This document shows positions 44,120 through 51,323 of a stretch of DNA of 51,323 nucleotides, piece after piece; within the stretch, counting starts at the first letter, position 1, and every line of letters starts with the position of its first letter. A model generated the notes under the pieces. The model was not told the DNA's origin. It made no database searches and saw only the letters and a list, made by a program, of their open reading frames with translations. The stretch comes from Burkholderiaceae bacterium (GTDB lineage: Bacteria; Pseudomonadota; Gammaproteobacteria; Burkholderiales; Burkholderiaceae_F), in assembly GCA_019236735.1 (NCBI GenBank), contig JAFAIM010000043.1:1-51323 (forward strand), read 5' to 3'. The position numbers and the translations under genes were made by a program.

Positions 44120-47100
44120 TCAGCTGCAGGCGCCAGTGAAGCCGCATGCAGTGCAGAACTCGCAGCCGTCGCGCCGAATCATCGCGGCTGCGCCGCAGTT
44201 CGGGCAGACCTTGCCCTTGATCGCTGCTGCTTCGAATTGCACCGTCTTGCGTAGCTGCGGGATCGCCAGGATCCCGACCGAACGGATCGCGCGACCGTCG
44301 TCGTCGAGGATGCCAAGCACCTTGTAGCGGTGCAGCAGCAGTGTGGCGATGTACGCGACCGTGCTCGGGTACAAGGCCGAGCGTTCGGCACCCGGGACCG
44401 TCGCCCAGAACTCGCCGTTTTGCTCGCCGAAGTTCAGCAGCTTTTTCAGCTTCAGGCCGATCCAGTTGGCATCGACTACGCGCATGTCGAGCGACAGCAG
44501 TTTGCACAGGCCGTCGAGCACCTTCGGATACTCGCCCGAAAGCCAGATCGAGTACGGGCGCCGCGTGCTGTCGGGCAAATTCAGCTCTTTTACCCCGAGA
44601 ACGAAGTCGTCGCCGGTGTTCGGATTGACGACGTCCACAGTCCAGCTCATCGTTCCGAGGGCGCCGGCTTTCGGCTCCTTGCGTGAGAACAGCGCGTCGA
44701 GAACGGGAGTCGGATGCTTGTCCAGGTCTTTAAAGGCCCCGAGCTCTTCGCACCGGCGCTGCACGATCCGAGCAAAGGCTGCAACGACTCCGCTCGCCCA
44801 CGTCGCTTCGCCCGAAGGAGGAAACGGGATCTGGAAGCCTTGTTCGTCGCGTGCTTTGGCGAGCGCGTCGAGCTTGAGCTTGAGCCACGCGCGGTCCTCC
44901 GAGCGCATGTCCATCGACAGAGTCTTGGCGATCGCGCCCAGTCCGCGCGGCTGCTCGGCGCCGTTGACCCACACCTCGAACGGCATCGGCGCCTCGCCGA
45001 CCTGGCCGATGAAAATGGCGAACGACTCGTTGCGCGCCGGAATCTCGACCATGTAGGTCCAGGCCATGTTGCCGGCGGCGAGGTCGGGGCGCCCCGGCCA
45101 TTTCAAGCTTGCCAACGCCGGTCGCGGCGCGCTGTCCAGTTTCACCCTGCGGTCCGGGTCGTCACGCAAATCCTGAGGCGCGATCGCATCCTTGCGAACG
45201 GCCAGCACCTCACCGATGACCTGGTTCGGCCGATAGGTGGTGATGCCTTTTAACCCGCCCTTCCACGCTTGCAAATACAAGTCGCGGAAATCGTCGAAGG
45301 GGTAGTCCTCCGGCACGTTGACCGTCTTGCTGACGCCGGCGTCGATGTACGGCTGCACGGCAGCGATCATCAGCATGTGGTCGACTGCACGCATCTGCAG
45401 CGCATCGACGAACGCCGGTGGCAGTTGGGACGGATCGCCGCCCATGCGCTTGTACAAGCGGAAAGCGTAGTCCTCAACCGCGTATTCCTGGCGCGTTCCG
45501 TCCGGCATTCGCTTCTTGCGCACGTACGTCCACGAAAATGTCGGCTCGATTCCGCCGGAGGCGTTGCTGGCAAAGGCGAGCGAGATCGTTCCGGTGGGAG
45601 CGATCGACAGCAAGTGCGAGTTGCGAATTCCGTTGCGGCGGATCGCTTCGCGCAGATTCTCGGGCAGCCGCGAGGCGCAGTGCGGGGGCGCAAGGTAGCG
45701 CGCCGCGTCGAAGAGAGGGAAGCGGCCTTTCTCCTTGGCAAGCTCGACCGATGCCTCGTAGGCCGCATCGCGCATCGCGCGGCTGATGGTCGAGGCCTTC
45801 TCGCGCGCCGGCTCGGTGTCGTAGCGCAGGTTCAGCATCGTCAGCGCGTTGCCAAGGCCCGTGAAGCCCAAGCCGACGCGGCGCTTGTTCATCGCCTCAG
45901 CGTGCTGCTCGGGAAGCGGCCACAGCGTTGCATCGAGAACGTTGTCGAGCGCGCGGATCGCAACTGCGGCCACTTCTTGAAAAGCTTCGAAATCGAAGCT
46001 CGCGCCGTCGCCGAACGGATCGCGAACGAAACGCGTCAGGTTGATCGATCCTAGGCAGCAGCAGCCGTAGGGGGGAAGAGCCTGCTCACCGCAGTTGTGC
46101 ACGTAAAGGCCGTTCGCGTCGAACACGTGCACGCCTTCCACGTTGACGTCGAACACAGGCGCCGACCCAGCGTCGGCGACCCGCTCGACCGTGACCCAGA
46201 AGCGCTCACGATTCGCGTCGCGGCGGTAGGCCGCTAGTGACTGAGCAAGACGTGCGCTCTTGTCCAGGTCGCGAAAGCCAACGAGATCGGCGAACCGGAC
46301 CAGGTTGTCGTTCGCGATTGTGATTTCGTGCTGGGCACGGGTCGGATACTCGCGGATGCCACCGCGCCCGTCGGGCAGGGGACGCGTGCCCGCAGCTCGC
46401 CGATCGGCATAAATCGTCGCGACGATGCCCAGGCGCAGCAGCATGCGCTGTACGCACTCAAGCGTCTCCAGATCCGATTGAGCGAGACGAACGCTCACGC
46501 CCTTGCTCTGCGCACCCTGCACCGATCCGTCCGCGTCGAACAGACCGCGTAAGAAGCCCAGGTAGAACGATGAAGATGCGAGTTCGATCTCTTTGCCGGG
46601 CCGTTTCGAACCGGCGCGAAGGTCGAAGGACTCGGCCAGGTCGCGCAGCGCTGCGGATATCAAGCGCCATTCGGCACGCCCGGGTACGCGATGCCACCCT
46701 TCGAAATCTGCGCGGTGCCGCAAGCCGCGGGCTGCCTGGCTCACTGCATCCATCAGTGCACGCACACCGAGTGGGACGACCGTGGGAGCGTTGGCCACCG
46801 CCTCCGCGGGTGCCCACACCGAGAGCCAGGCGCCCGAGCCATCCTGGCGAAGCGAGCCATCCCCGACCAGGAAGCCGAGCAAGTAGCCTTCCGCCTCGGT
46901 TCCGCGGCCTGGCCAGCCAGAGAGCTCCCGGTGATTCTGCAGCGAGATCCGGTCTCCGGTGGCGAGCTTGCCTACCTCGACCCATTCGGTCTCTTCGGTC
47001 CACCGGGTTGAATGCCGAACGCGGCGCACTAGGTGGTCCGCCGTCAGCCGCAAGCGGAATCCTTCCCGTGTGCGCAGCTCCACGAGTGGCTTGTGGCCGG

Positions 47101-48097
47101 TCGTAAAGAAGCCTTCTGAGCTAGAAAGGTACGGCCGCCCGTCCACGATCGCGCAATGCGCCTTTCCGACCAAATCGCCGACCTTACGCGGGCCCTCGCT
47201 GGTCATAACCCAGACGTCGGCGGGCACGCATGGGTTGGTCGCCGAAATTGTTTCGCAGTACGACAGGTTGTTGTCCTGGTTGACACGGTCGATGAACACG
47301 ACGCCGGGCTCGGCATGGTCGTACGTCGAATGCATGATCCGATCGAACAGATCTCGTGCTCGCACACGCCGGTAGGTCCAAGCGCCGTCGAGGCGGCGGT
47401 CAGCATCGGTCTTGTCGAACGGCTCCGCCGCATGCCACAGCTCGACCTCGCGGTCGGTTTCCACTGCACGCATGAACTCGTCGGTCACTGCTACCGACAT
47501 GTTGAAATTCGCCAGCGAGCCATCACGCTTGGCGTCGATGAAGTCTTCAATGTCGGGGTGGTCACAGCGCAGAATCCCCATCTGTGCGCCGCGCCGGCTG
47601 CCGGCCGACTCGAGCGTTTCGCAGCTCTTGTCGAAAACTTGCATGTATGACAGCGGGCCGCTTGCACGCGACTGTGTCCCATGGACCATCGCGCCGCGCG
47701 GCCGGATCAGCGAGAAGTCGTAGCCGACGCCTCCGCCCCGGCGCATCGTCTCCGCCGCCTGGTTCAGCGCGAGGTAGATCGATGGAACCCCGTCCGCCGT
47801 TCCGCTGATCGCATCGCCCACGGGCTGGACGAAGCAGTTGATCAAGGTTGCCGCGATGTCGGTACCGGCGGCCGAATTGACCCTGCCGCCGGGGATGAAG
47901 CCGGCCTCCATCGCATCGAAGAAGCGCTGCTCCCACAAAGGACGAAGTTCGGGCTTTTCGACTGCAGCCAGCCCCCGAGCGACCCTGCGACGAACGTCCT
48001 CGGCGGTTGTCTCGCCGTCCTTGGCGTACTTCTCCAGGAGAACGTCCAGGCTGATCGCCTGTTCGTCGAGCAATACCGCCGCCTGGTCGAGCTTCAT
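44120..48097 (-). CDS. nrdJ: Class II (adenosylcobalamin-dependent) ribonucleotide reductase, intein-interrupted
   Basis: 1325 codons from ATG 48097 (AAGGA seven bases upstream; a farther ATG is discounted), encoding a 946-residue enzyme plus a 379-residue intein at residues 290-668. It makes deoxynucleotides from ribonucleotides using vitamin B12. Extein marks: [19 protein letters not shown] (first redox Cys), [13 protein letters not shown] with N288, the thiyl-radical Cys and Glu, [23 protein letters not shown], then TSCPD-like repeats ([21 protein letters not shown]) and a C-terminal Cys-rich tail (CPNCG, CEFC, CGFTGAC). B12 dependence is inferred from this layout and the absence of a small-subunit gene. 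Divergent from the CysB-like regulator. Confidence 0.92.
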   Translation of the reverse strand: MKLDQAAVLLDEQAISLDVLLEKYAKDGETTAEDVRRRVARGLAAVEKPELRPLWEQRFFDAMEAGFIPGGRVNSAAGTDIAATLINCFVQPVGDAISGTADGVPSIYLALNQAAETMRRGGGVGYDFSLIRPRGAMVHGTQSRASGPLSYMQVFDKSCETLESAGSRRGAQMGILRCDHPDIEDFIDAKRDGSLANFNMSVAVTDEFMRAVETDREVELWHAAEPFDKTDADRRLDGAWTYRRVRARDLFDRIMHSTYDHAEPGVVFIDRVNQDNNLSYCETISATNPCVPADVWVMTSEGPRKVGDLVGKAHCAIVDGRPYLSSSEGFFTTGHKPLVELRTREGFRLRLTADHLVRRVRHSTRWTEETEWVEVGKLATGDRISLQNHRELSGWPGRGTEAEGYLLGFLVGDGSLRQDGSGAWLSVWAPAEAVANAPTVVPLGVRALMDAVSQAARGLRHRADFEGWHRVPGRAEWRLISAALRDLAESFDLRAGSKRPGKEIELASSSFYLGFLRGLFDADGSVQGAQSKGVSVRLAQSDLETLECVQRMLLRLGIVATIYADRRAAGTRPLPDGRGGIREYPTRAQHEITIANDNLVRFADLVGFRDLDKSARLAQSLAAYRRDANRERFWVTVERVADAGSAPVFDVNVEGVHVFDANGLYVHNCGEQALPPYGCCCLGSINLTRFVRDPFGDGASFDFEAFQEVAAVAIRALDNVLDATLWPLPEQHAEAMNKRRVGLGFTGLGNALTMLNLRYDTEPAREKASTISRAMRDAAYEASVELAKEKGRFPLFDAARYLAPPHCASRLPENLREAIRRNGIRNSHLLSIAPTGTISLAFASNASGGIEPTFSWTYVRKKRMPDGTRQEYAVEDYAFRLYKRMGGDPSQLPPAFVDALQMRAVDHMLMIAAVQPYIDAGVSKTVNVPEDYPFDDFRDLYLQAWKGGLKGITTYRPNQVIGEVLAVRKDAIAPQDLRDDPDRRVKLDSAPRPALASLKWPGRPDLAAGNMAWTYMVEIPARNESFAIFIGQVGEAPMPFEVWVNGAEQPRGLGAIAKTLSMDMRSEDRAWLKLKLDALAKARDEQGFQIPFPPSGEATWASGVVAAFARIVQRRCEELGAFKDLDKHPTPVLDALFSRKEPKAGALGTMSWTVDVVNPNTGDDFVLGVKELNLPDSTRRPYSIWLSGEYPKVLDGLCKLLSLDMRVVDANWIGLKLKKLLNFGEQNGEFWATVPGAERSALYPSTVAYIATLLLHRYKVLGILDDDGRAIRSVGILAIPQLRKTVQFEAAAIKGKVCPNCGAAAMIRRDGCEFCTACGFTGACS
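46094..47230 (-). other. Intein with LAGLIDADG homing endonuclease inside NrdJ
   Basis: 379 residues inserted between TNP and CGEQ. Splicing residues all look intact: Cys1 (CVPADVWVM), block B TADH (63-66), block [11 protein letters not shown] (361-370), penultimate His378 and terminal Asn379, with Cys as +1. Between them are two dodecapeptide motifs ([10 protein letters not shown], about 117-126, and [13 protein letters not shown], about 224-236), each with its acidic residue, so an endonuclease is probably present, and a block-H-like segment ([13 protein letters not shown]). Protein splicing should release it and join the enzyme halves. Confidence 0.93.
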
Positions 48098-48161
48098 TCG
48101 AGCATCCTTGGCGGAATCCTCAATTATGAAGGATGCCGAGACGATCCGTATACTCGCCGGC

Positions 48162-49088
48162 ATGAATCTTCAACAATTCCGGTACTTGCGCGAGGCCGTT
48201 CGGCAGAAGATGAACCTGACTGCGGCTGCCAAGACGCTGCATACGTCGCAGCCGGGAGTTTCTAAAGCGATCATCGAACTTGAGGAGGAGCTCGGTGTTT
48301 CGGTATTCGCCCGGCACGGCAAGCGAATCCTCGGCCTGACCCCGCCGGGGCAGCAGGTGCTCGACGCTGCCGAGCGGATCATGGAGGAGATCGACAACCT
48401 GCGGAAGCTGGCGCGCGACTACGCCGGCAGTCCCGAGGGAACGTTGCGGCTGGCAACCACCCATACGCAAGCTCGCTACGTGCTGCCCCCAATCGTTCAG
48501 CGTTTTGCCCACAAGTATCCACAGGTTCGCTTCAAGATGCTCCAGGGCAATCCCCCACAGATCGCGGCAATGCTCGCGGCCGGGCAAGCCGATCTCGGGA
48601 TGGCCACCGAAGCGCTTGCGGGAACGCCTGGGCTGCGAACGATTCCCGTCTTTGATTGGGAACACGTTGCGATATTCCCGGCGCCGCACCCACTCGTGCG
48701 CTTCGTTCGGCATCCGGAACGCCTCACACTGAAGGAGCTCGGCAAGTTTCCGATCGTCACCTACGAGACGCATTTCACCGGCCGCGGGAAGATCGACGCT
48801 GCCTTCGCGGCCGCGGGAATCGAGCCGTCGATCGTGCTGGAGGCGATCGATGCCGACGTGATCAAGACGTACGCGGCCTCGGGTATGGGCGTCGGGATCA
48901 TCGCCGACGTGGCCACGCGCAACCACACCGAACCCCTCCTCGCCGTGAAATGCGGGCACCTGTTCGGTCGCAACACCACGCATCTCGCGGTCAAGCAGGG
49001 GGCCTACCTGCGGGGATTCGTCTATGCCTTCATCGAACTGGTCGCACCGGGCTGGGACCGCAGGCGGGTCGAACACGCCCTGCGCTAG
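48162..49088 (+). CDS. cysB: LysR-family regulator, CysB-like
   Basis: 308 residues from ATG 48162. The N-terminal winged HTH reads [44 protein letters not shown], followed by [15 protein letters not shown]. The effector domain has [28 protein letters not shown] and [23 protein letters not shown], all CysB marks; CysB-type regulators activate cysteine/sulphate assimilation genes with acetylserine as inducer. No sulphur genes are nearby in this window, so Cbl or another CysB relative is possible. The ribosome site is weak. Divergent from nrdJ by 64 bases. Confidence 0.83.
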   Translation: MNLQQFRYLREAVRQKMNLTAAAKTLHTSQPGVSKAIIELEEELGVSVFARHGKRILGLTPPGQQVLDAAERIMEEIDNLRKLARDYAGSPEGTLRLATTHTQARYVLPPIVQRFAHKYPQVRFKMLQGNPPQIAAMLAAGQADLGMATEALAGTPGLRTIPVFDWEHVAIFPAPHPLVRFVRHPERLTLKELGKFPIVTYETHFTGRGKIDAAFAAAGIEPSIVLEAIDADVIKTYAASGMGVGIIADVATRNHTEPLLAVKCGHLFGRNTTHLAVKQGAYLRGFVYAFIELVAPGWDRRRVEHALR

Positions 49089-49127
49089 CGCTTGCATCCC
49101 GGCACCCACCCGGCCGAAGGGGCGGGG

Positions 49128-50111
49128 GTGAAGGTCTGCATTGTTGGCGCCGGCTCGATCGGCGCCACTATTGGCGCGAGGCTGGCGCGCGCAGGAAGCG
49201 AAGTCTGCCTGATCGCGCGCGGAGAACACCTTCGAGCGATCCGCGCCGACGGCCTTGCCTTCGTCGACCTGGTGGGATCCGGCAGCGGAACGCTGCGCCT
49301 CGCAGCGAGCGACGAGCCGTCCGACTTTGGCCCGCAGGATCTGGTCGTGATTGGGCTGAAAGCGCATGCGGTCGGCTCGATGCTGCCGCGCTTAGCTCCA
49401 CTGCTCGGGTCGCACACCGCAGTGTTGCCGGCGCTGAACGGAATGCCTTGGTGGTACTTCCAGCGCGGCGGGGGACGGTACGTGGGCACGCAGCTGCGGT
49501 CGCTCGACCCGGACGGGACGATGAGTCAGGCGCTGGACGCCTCTCGTATCGTCGGCTGTGTGGTTCACCTGGCTGCGGAGGTGCTGCAGCCCGGCCGCGT
49601 GCAGTACACCGCCGGGCGCCGCCTGATCATCGGAGAGTTGGATGGATCCGACACGAAGCGGTTGCGGGTGATTGCCGATGCGCTCCGTACGGCGGGTTTC
49701 GAGATGGAGGTATCAAGCGACATCCGCGCCGACATGTGGCGCAAGCTGATCGGGAATTTGAGCTACAACCCGGTGGCGGCGTTGACCGGTTACCGGATGG
49801 ACCAGATCTGCAGCGACGAAGAAGTACTCCAGGTGATCCGCGCGGTGCTGCGCGAAGGCATGGAGGTTGCAGAGCGTCTCGGTGTTTCGATCGGCATGAC
49901 GGTCGAGCAGCGAATCGACGTGGCACGGCAGCTGGGACCGGCCCGCATCTCGATGCTGCAGGATCTGGAGGCGGGGCGCCCGCCGGAACTCGCAGCAGTG
50001 GTCGGCGCCGTGATCGAACTGGCCGATTTAACGGGCGTGTCGGTACCGGCGACCCGTGTGCTGCATGCGCTGGTGCAGGCGAGGACGCGCGCGCTTGGCA
50101 TTGTGGCGTGA
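49128..50111 (+). CDS. 2-dehydropantoate 2-reductase family protein (second copy)
   Basis: 327 residues from GTG 49128, which has AAGGGG five bases upstream and places the Rossmann motif at the very N-terminus (CIVGAGSIGATIGARL). VIGLKAHAVGSMLPRL, LPALNGMPWWYF, and the C-terminal domain with DMWRKLIGNLSYNPVAALTG (catalytic Lys in WRKL) follow. The TTG start further up adds a Pro-rich piece with no purpose. Only weakly similar in detail to the copy at 18677, so the two may reduce different keto-acids. Stands alone in the same direction as cysB, 39 bases after it. Confidence 0.85.
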   Translation: MKVCIVGAGSIGATIGARLARAGSEVCLIARGEHLRAIRADGLAFVDLVGSGSGTLRLAASDEPSDFGPQDLVVIGLKAHAVGSMLPRLAPLLGSHTAVLPALNGMPWWYFQRGGGRYVGTQLRSLDPDGTMSQALDASRIVGCVVHLAAEVLQPGRVQYTAGRRLIIGELDGSDTKRLRVIADALRTAGFEMEVSSDIRADMWRKLIGNLSYNPVAALTGYRMDQICSDEEVLQVIRAVLREGMEVAERLGVSIGMTVEQRIDVARQLGPARISMLQDLEAGRPPELAAVVGAVIELADLTGVSVPATRVLHALVQARTRALGIVA

Positions 50112-50168
50112 CGCCGGGCGCCATCGTTCGCTTGAATAACCGCAATTGACGCTGTGGGGAACGCGCGG

Positions 50169-51020
50169 TCAGCGCGTTGCCAGTTGCAGCGCGGCTTCGA
50201 ACAGAGGGCCAGCCGGGTCCGCTAGCGCCTCGATCGCCTCGTAATGGTTGCAGTCAGGTAGCGGCACGTTGCGCGCCACAGTGGACGGCCAGTGCTGCGC
50301 GAGCAATGCGGTCTGCCGCTGGAACTCGGACGTCTCGGTTCCGCCGACGGCGGTGATGACCCGTGTCCCCGCGCGAGGCGGGTAGCGCAACGGCGACAGC
50401 TGCGCGGCGCGCTCCCGGTCCAGTTTCAAGTCGACGTTCAGGAAGGGCGCGTGCAGCAGCGGCTCCAGATCGTAGACGCCACTGATTGCCAGCGCGTTCT
50501 TGACGAGGTCCTGGGGTAAATCGTCCGCATAGACGCGCCACAGCGCCGCAAGCGCCATCACCCCAAGGTGGGCACCGGCCGAATGGCCGCACACAGCGAT
50601 TCGAGCCGGATCGATTCCGTACCGCTGTGCCCGCCGATATAACCAAGCGATCGCTGCCAGCGACTGTCGCACCATATCTTCGATCGGTGTGCGTGGAGCA
50701 AGCCCGTAGTTGATCAGCGCCACCGAGACGCCGCGCCGCACGAAGGCGGGCGCGAGCCAGGAAAAGTCCGACTTGTCCATCGACCGCCAATATCCGCCGT
50801 GAATGAAGACGAGCAGCGGGGCGGGCTCATCCCGCGTTGGAAACAGGTCGAGGCGCTCGGCCGGCTCGTCCCCATACGCCAGATCCAGCAGGCATGCGTG
50901 CAGGCGGCGCGCCGAGACCGCGCGAGCGGCCCAGCCGGCAAAGATGGCGGGGTGATCTGGAACGAGCGCTCGCAGGTTGTACTCGCGCTCGCAAAACTCG
51001 CGTGTGTATTGAATGGCCAT
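50169..51020 (-). CDS. Alpha/beta hydrolase, arylformamidase (kynurenine formamidase)-like
   Basis: 283 residues. Oxyanion motif LLVFIHGGYWRSMDKSDFS (HGG[YW]W as in kynurenine formamidases), nucleophile elbow VCGHSAGAHLGVMAL (Ser), catalytic His in CNHYEAIEAL near the C-terminus. It would hydrolyse N-formylkynurenine or a similar aryl ester/amide in the cytoplasm. No other kynurenine-pathway gene is present in the window, so the exact substrate is inferred only. Minus strand, divergent from the tRNA gene promoter. Confidence 0.8.
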   Translation of the reverse strand: MAIQYTREFCEREYNLRALVPDHPAIFAGWAARAVSARRLHACLLDLAYGDEPAERLDLFPTRDEPAPLLVFIHGGYWRSMDKSDFSWLAPAFVRRGVSVALINYGLAPRTPIEDMVRQSLAAIAWLYRRAQRYGIDPARIAVCGHSAGAHLGVMALAALWRVYADDLPQDLVKNALAISGVYDLEPLLHAPFLNVDLKLDRERAAQLSPLRYPPRAGTRVITAVGGTETSEFQRQTALLAQHWPSTVARNVPLPDCNHYEAIEALADPAGPLFEAALQLATR

Positions 51021-51076
51021 GGCAGCAGCCGCGCAGTTTATCCGCGCAGCCGCACGCCGGCGAGCCTGCGCTGTGC

Positions 51077-51106
51077 TTGGACGCCGCCTGTTGCACCCGC
51101 TAAAAT
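51077..51106 (+). promoter_or_regulatory. Promoter of tRNA-Ala
   Basis: TTGGAC (51077-51082) and TAAAAT (51101-51106) are 18 bases apart, followed by a GC-rich discriminator just ahead of the mature tRNA 5' end at 51118, as is common for stringently controlled stable-RNA genes. Confidence 0.6.
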
Positions 51107-51117
51107 GCCCTCGCGGT

Positions 51118-51193
<76 letters not shown>

Positions 51194-51323
51194 GCCCACC
51201 TCGACAGCGTAGAATAAATCCTCGTTAAATCAATAGCTTGTACTGCACTTGCGTGCTTGTGTGCGCTCACGCATGTGCAAGAATGCAGGCTCTTACGTGG
51301 GGACAACGGCCAGGCGATCCGCA

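Noticed and set aside
48656-50149. 497-codon open frame on the plus strand
   Set aside because: Runs through cysB and the ketopantoate reductase gene in a different frame; the product is Arg-rich and unlike any protein.

Overview
The window is GC-rich chromosomal DNA from a betaproteobacterium, most likely Burkholderiales. The clues are a small Trp-rich membrane protein of a type I know from that order, a CysB-like LysR regulator, typical RND efflux operons, a five-gene Liv transporter, and a high-GC style of codon use. There is no plasmid backbone, prophage, insertion sequence or CRISPR array.

Left end (1-6.8 kb): a TumE/TumA-type toxin-antitoxin pair cut by the window edge, a decayed family 2 glycosyltransferase, a secreted beta-helix (pectate-lyase-like) protein, a phosphoesterase/phospholipase C-like enzyme, small membrane proteins, an aldo/keto reductase, and an AbrB/MazE-type antitoxin gene with no recognisable toxin beside it.

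6.8-17.1 kb: five minus-strand genes form two RND efflux systems that share one outer-membrane factor (permease-adaptor-OM factor, then permease-adaptor). The second permease lacks the usual acidic proton-relay pair.

17.3-24.9 kb: a TPR/transglutaminase-like lipoprotein, a ketopantoate reductase homologue, a PAP2 phosphatase, a MASE1 sensor kinase, and converging on it a LuxR-type regulator behind an HtrA-like protease. An HxlR repressor follows, divergent from a canonical three-gene RND operon (25.3-31.3 kb).

31.3-38.3 kb: two proteins of unknown function, an atypical SDR, a ferredoxin-type flavin reductase, acetylornithine transaminase, a large lipoprotein alpha/beta hydrolase and an OmpW-like porin.

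38.3-43.7 kb: a complete branched-chain amino acid ABC transporter (livK-H-M-G-F on the minus strand) and a small periplasmic cytochrome c.

43.9-51.3 kb: the Trp-rich protein, a class II (B12-dependent) ribonucleotide reductase interrupted by a 379-residue intein just before its radical cysteine, a divergent CysB-like regulator, a second ketopantoate reductase homologue, an arylformamidase-like hydrolase, and tRNA-Ala(CGC) with a clear promoter.

The strongest points for a second look are the intein at the catalytic cysteine of NrdJ, the RND permease with a missing proton-relay pair in a two-pump operon, the kinase/protease/LuxR cluster with a degenerate receiver, and several unexplained short tandem repeats in regulatory gaps.
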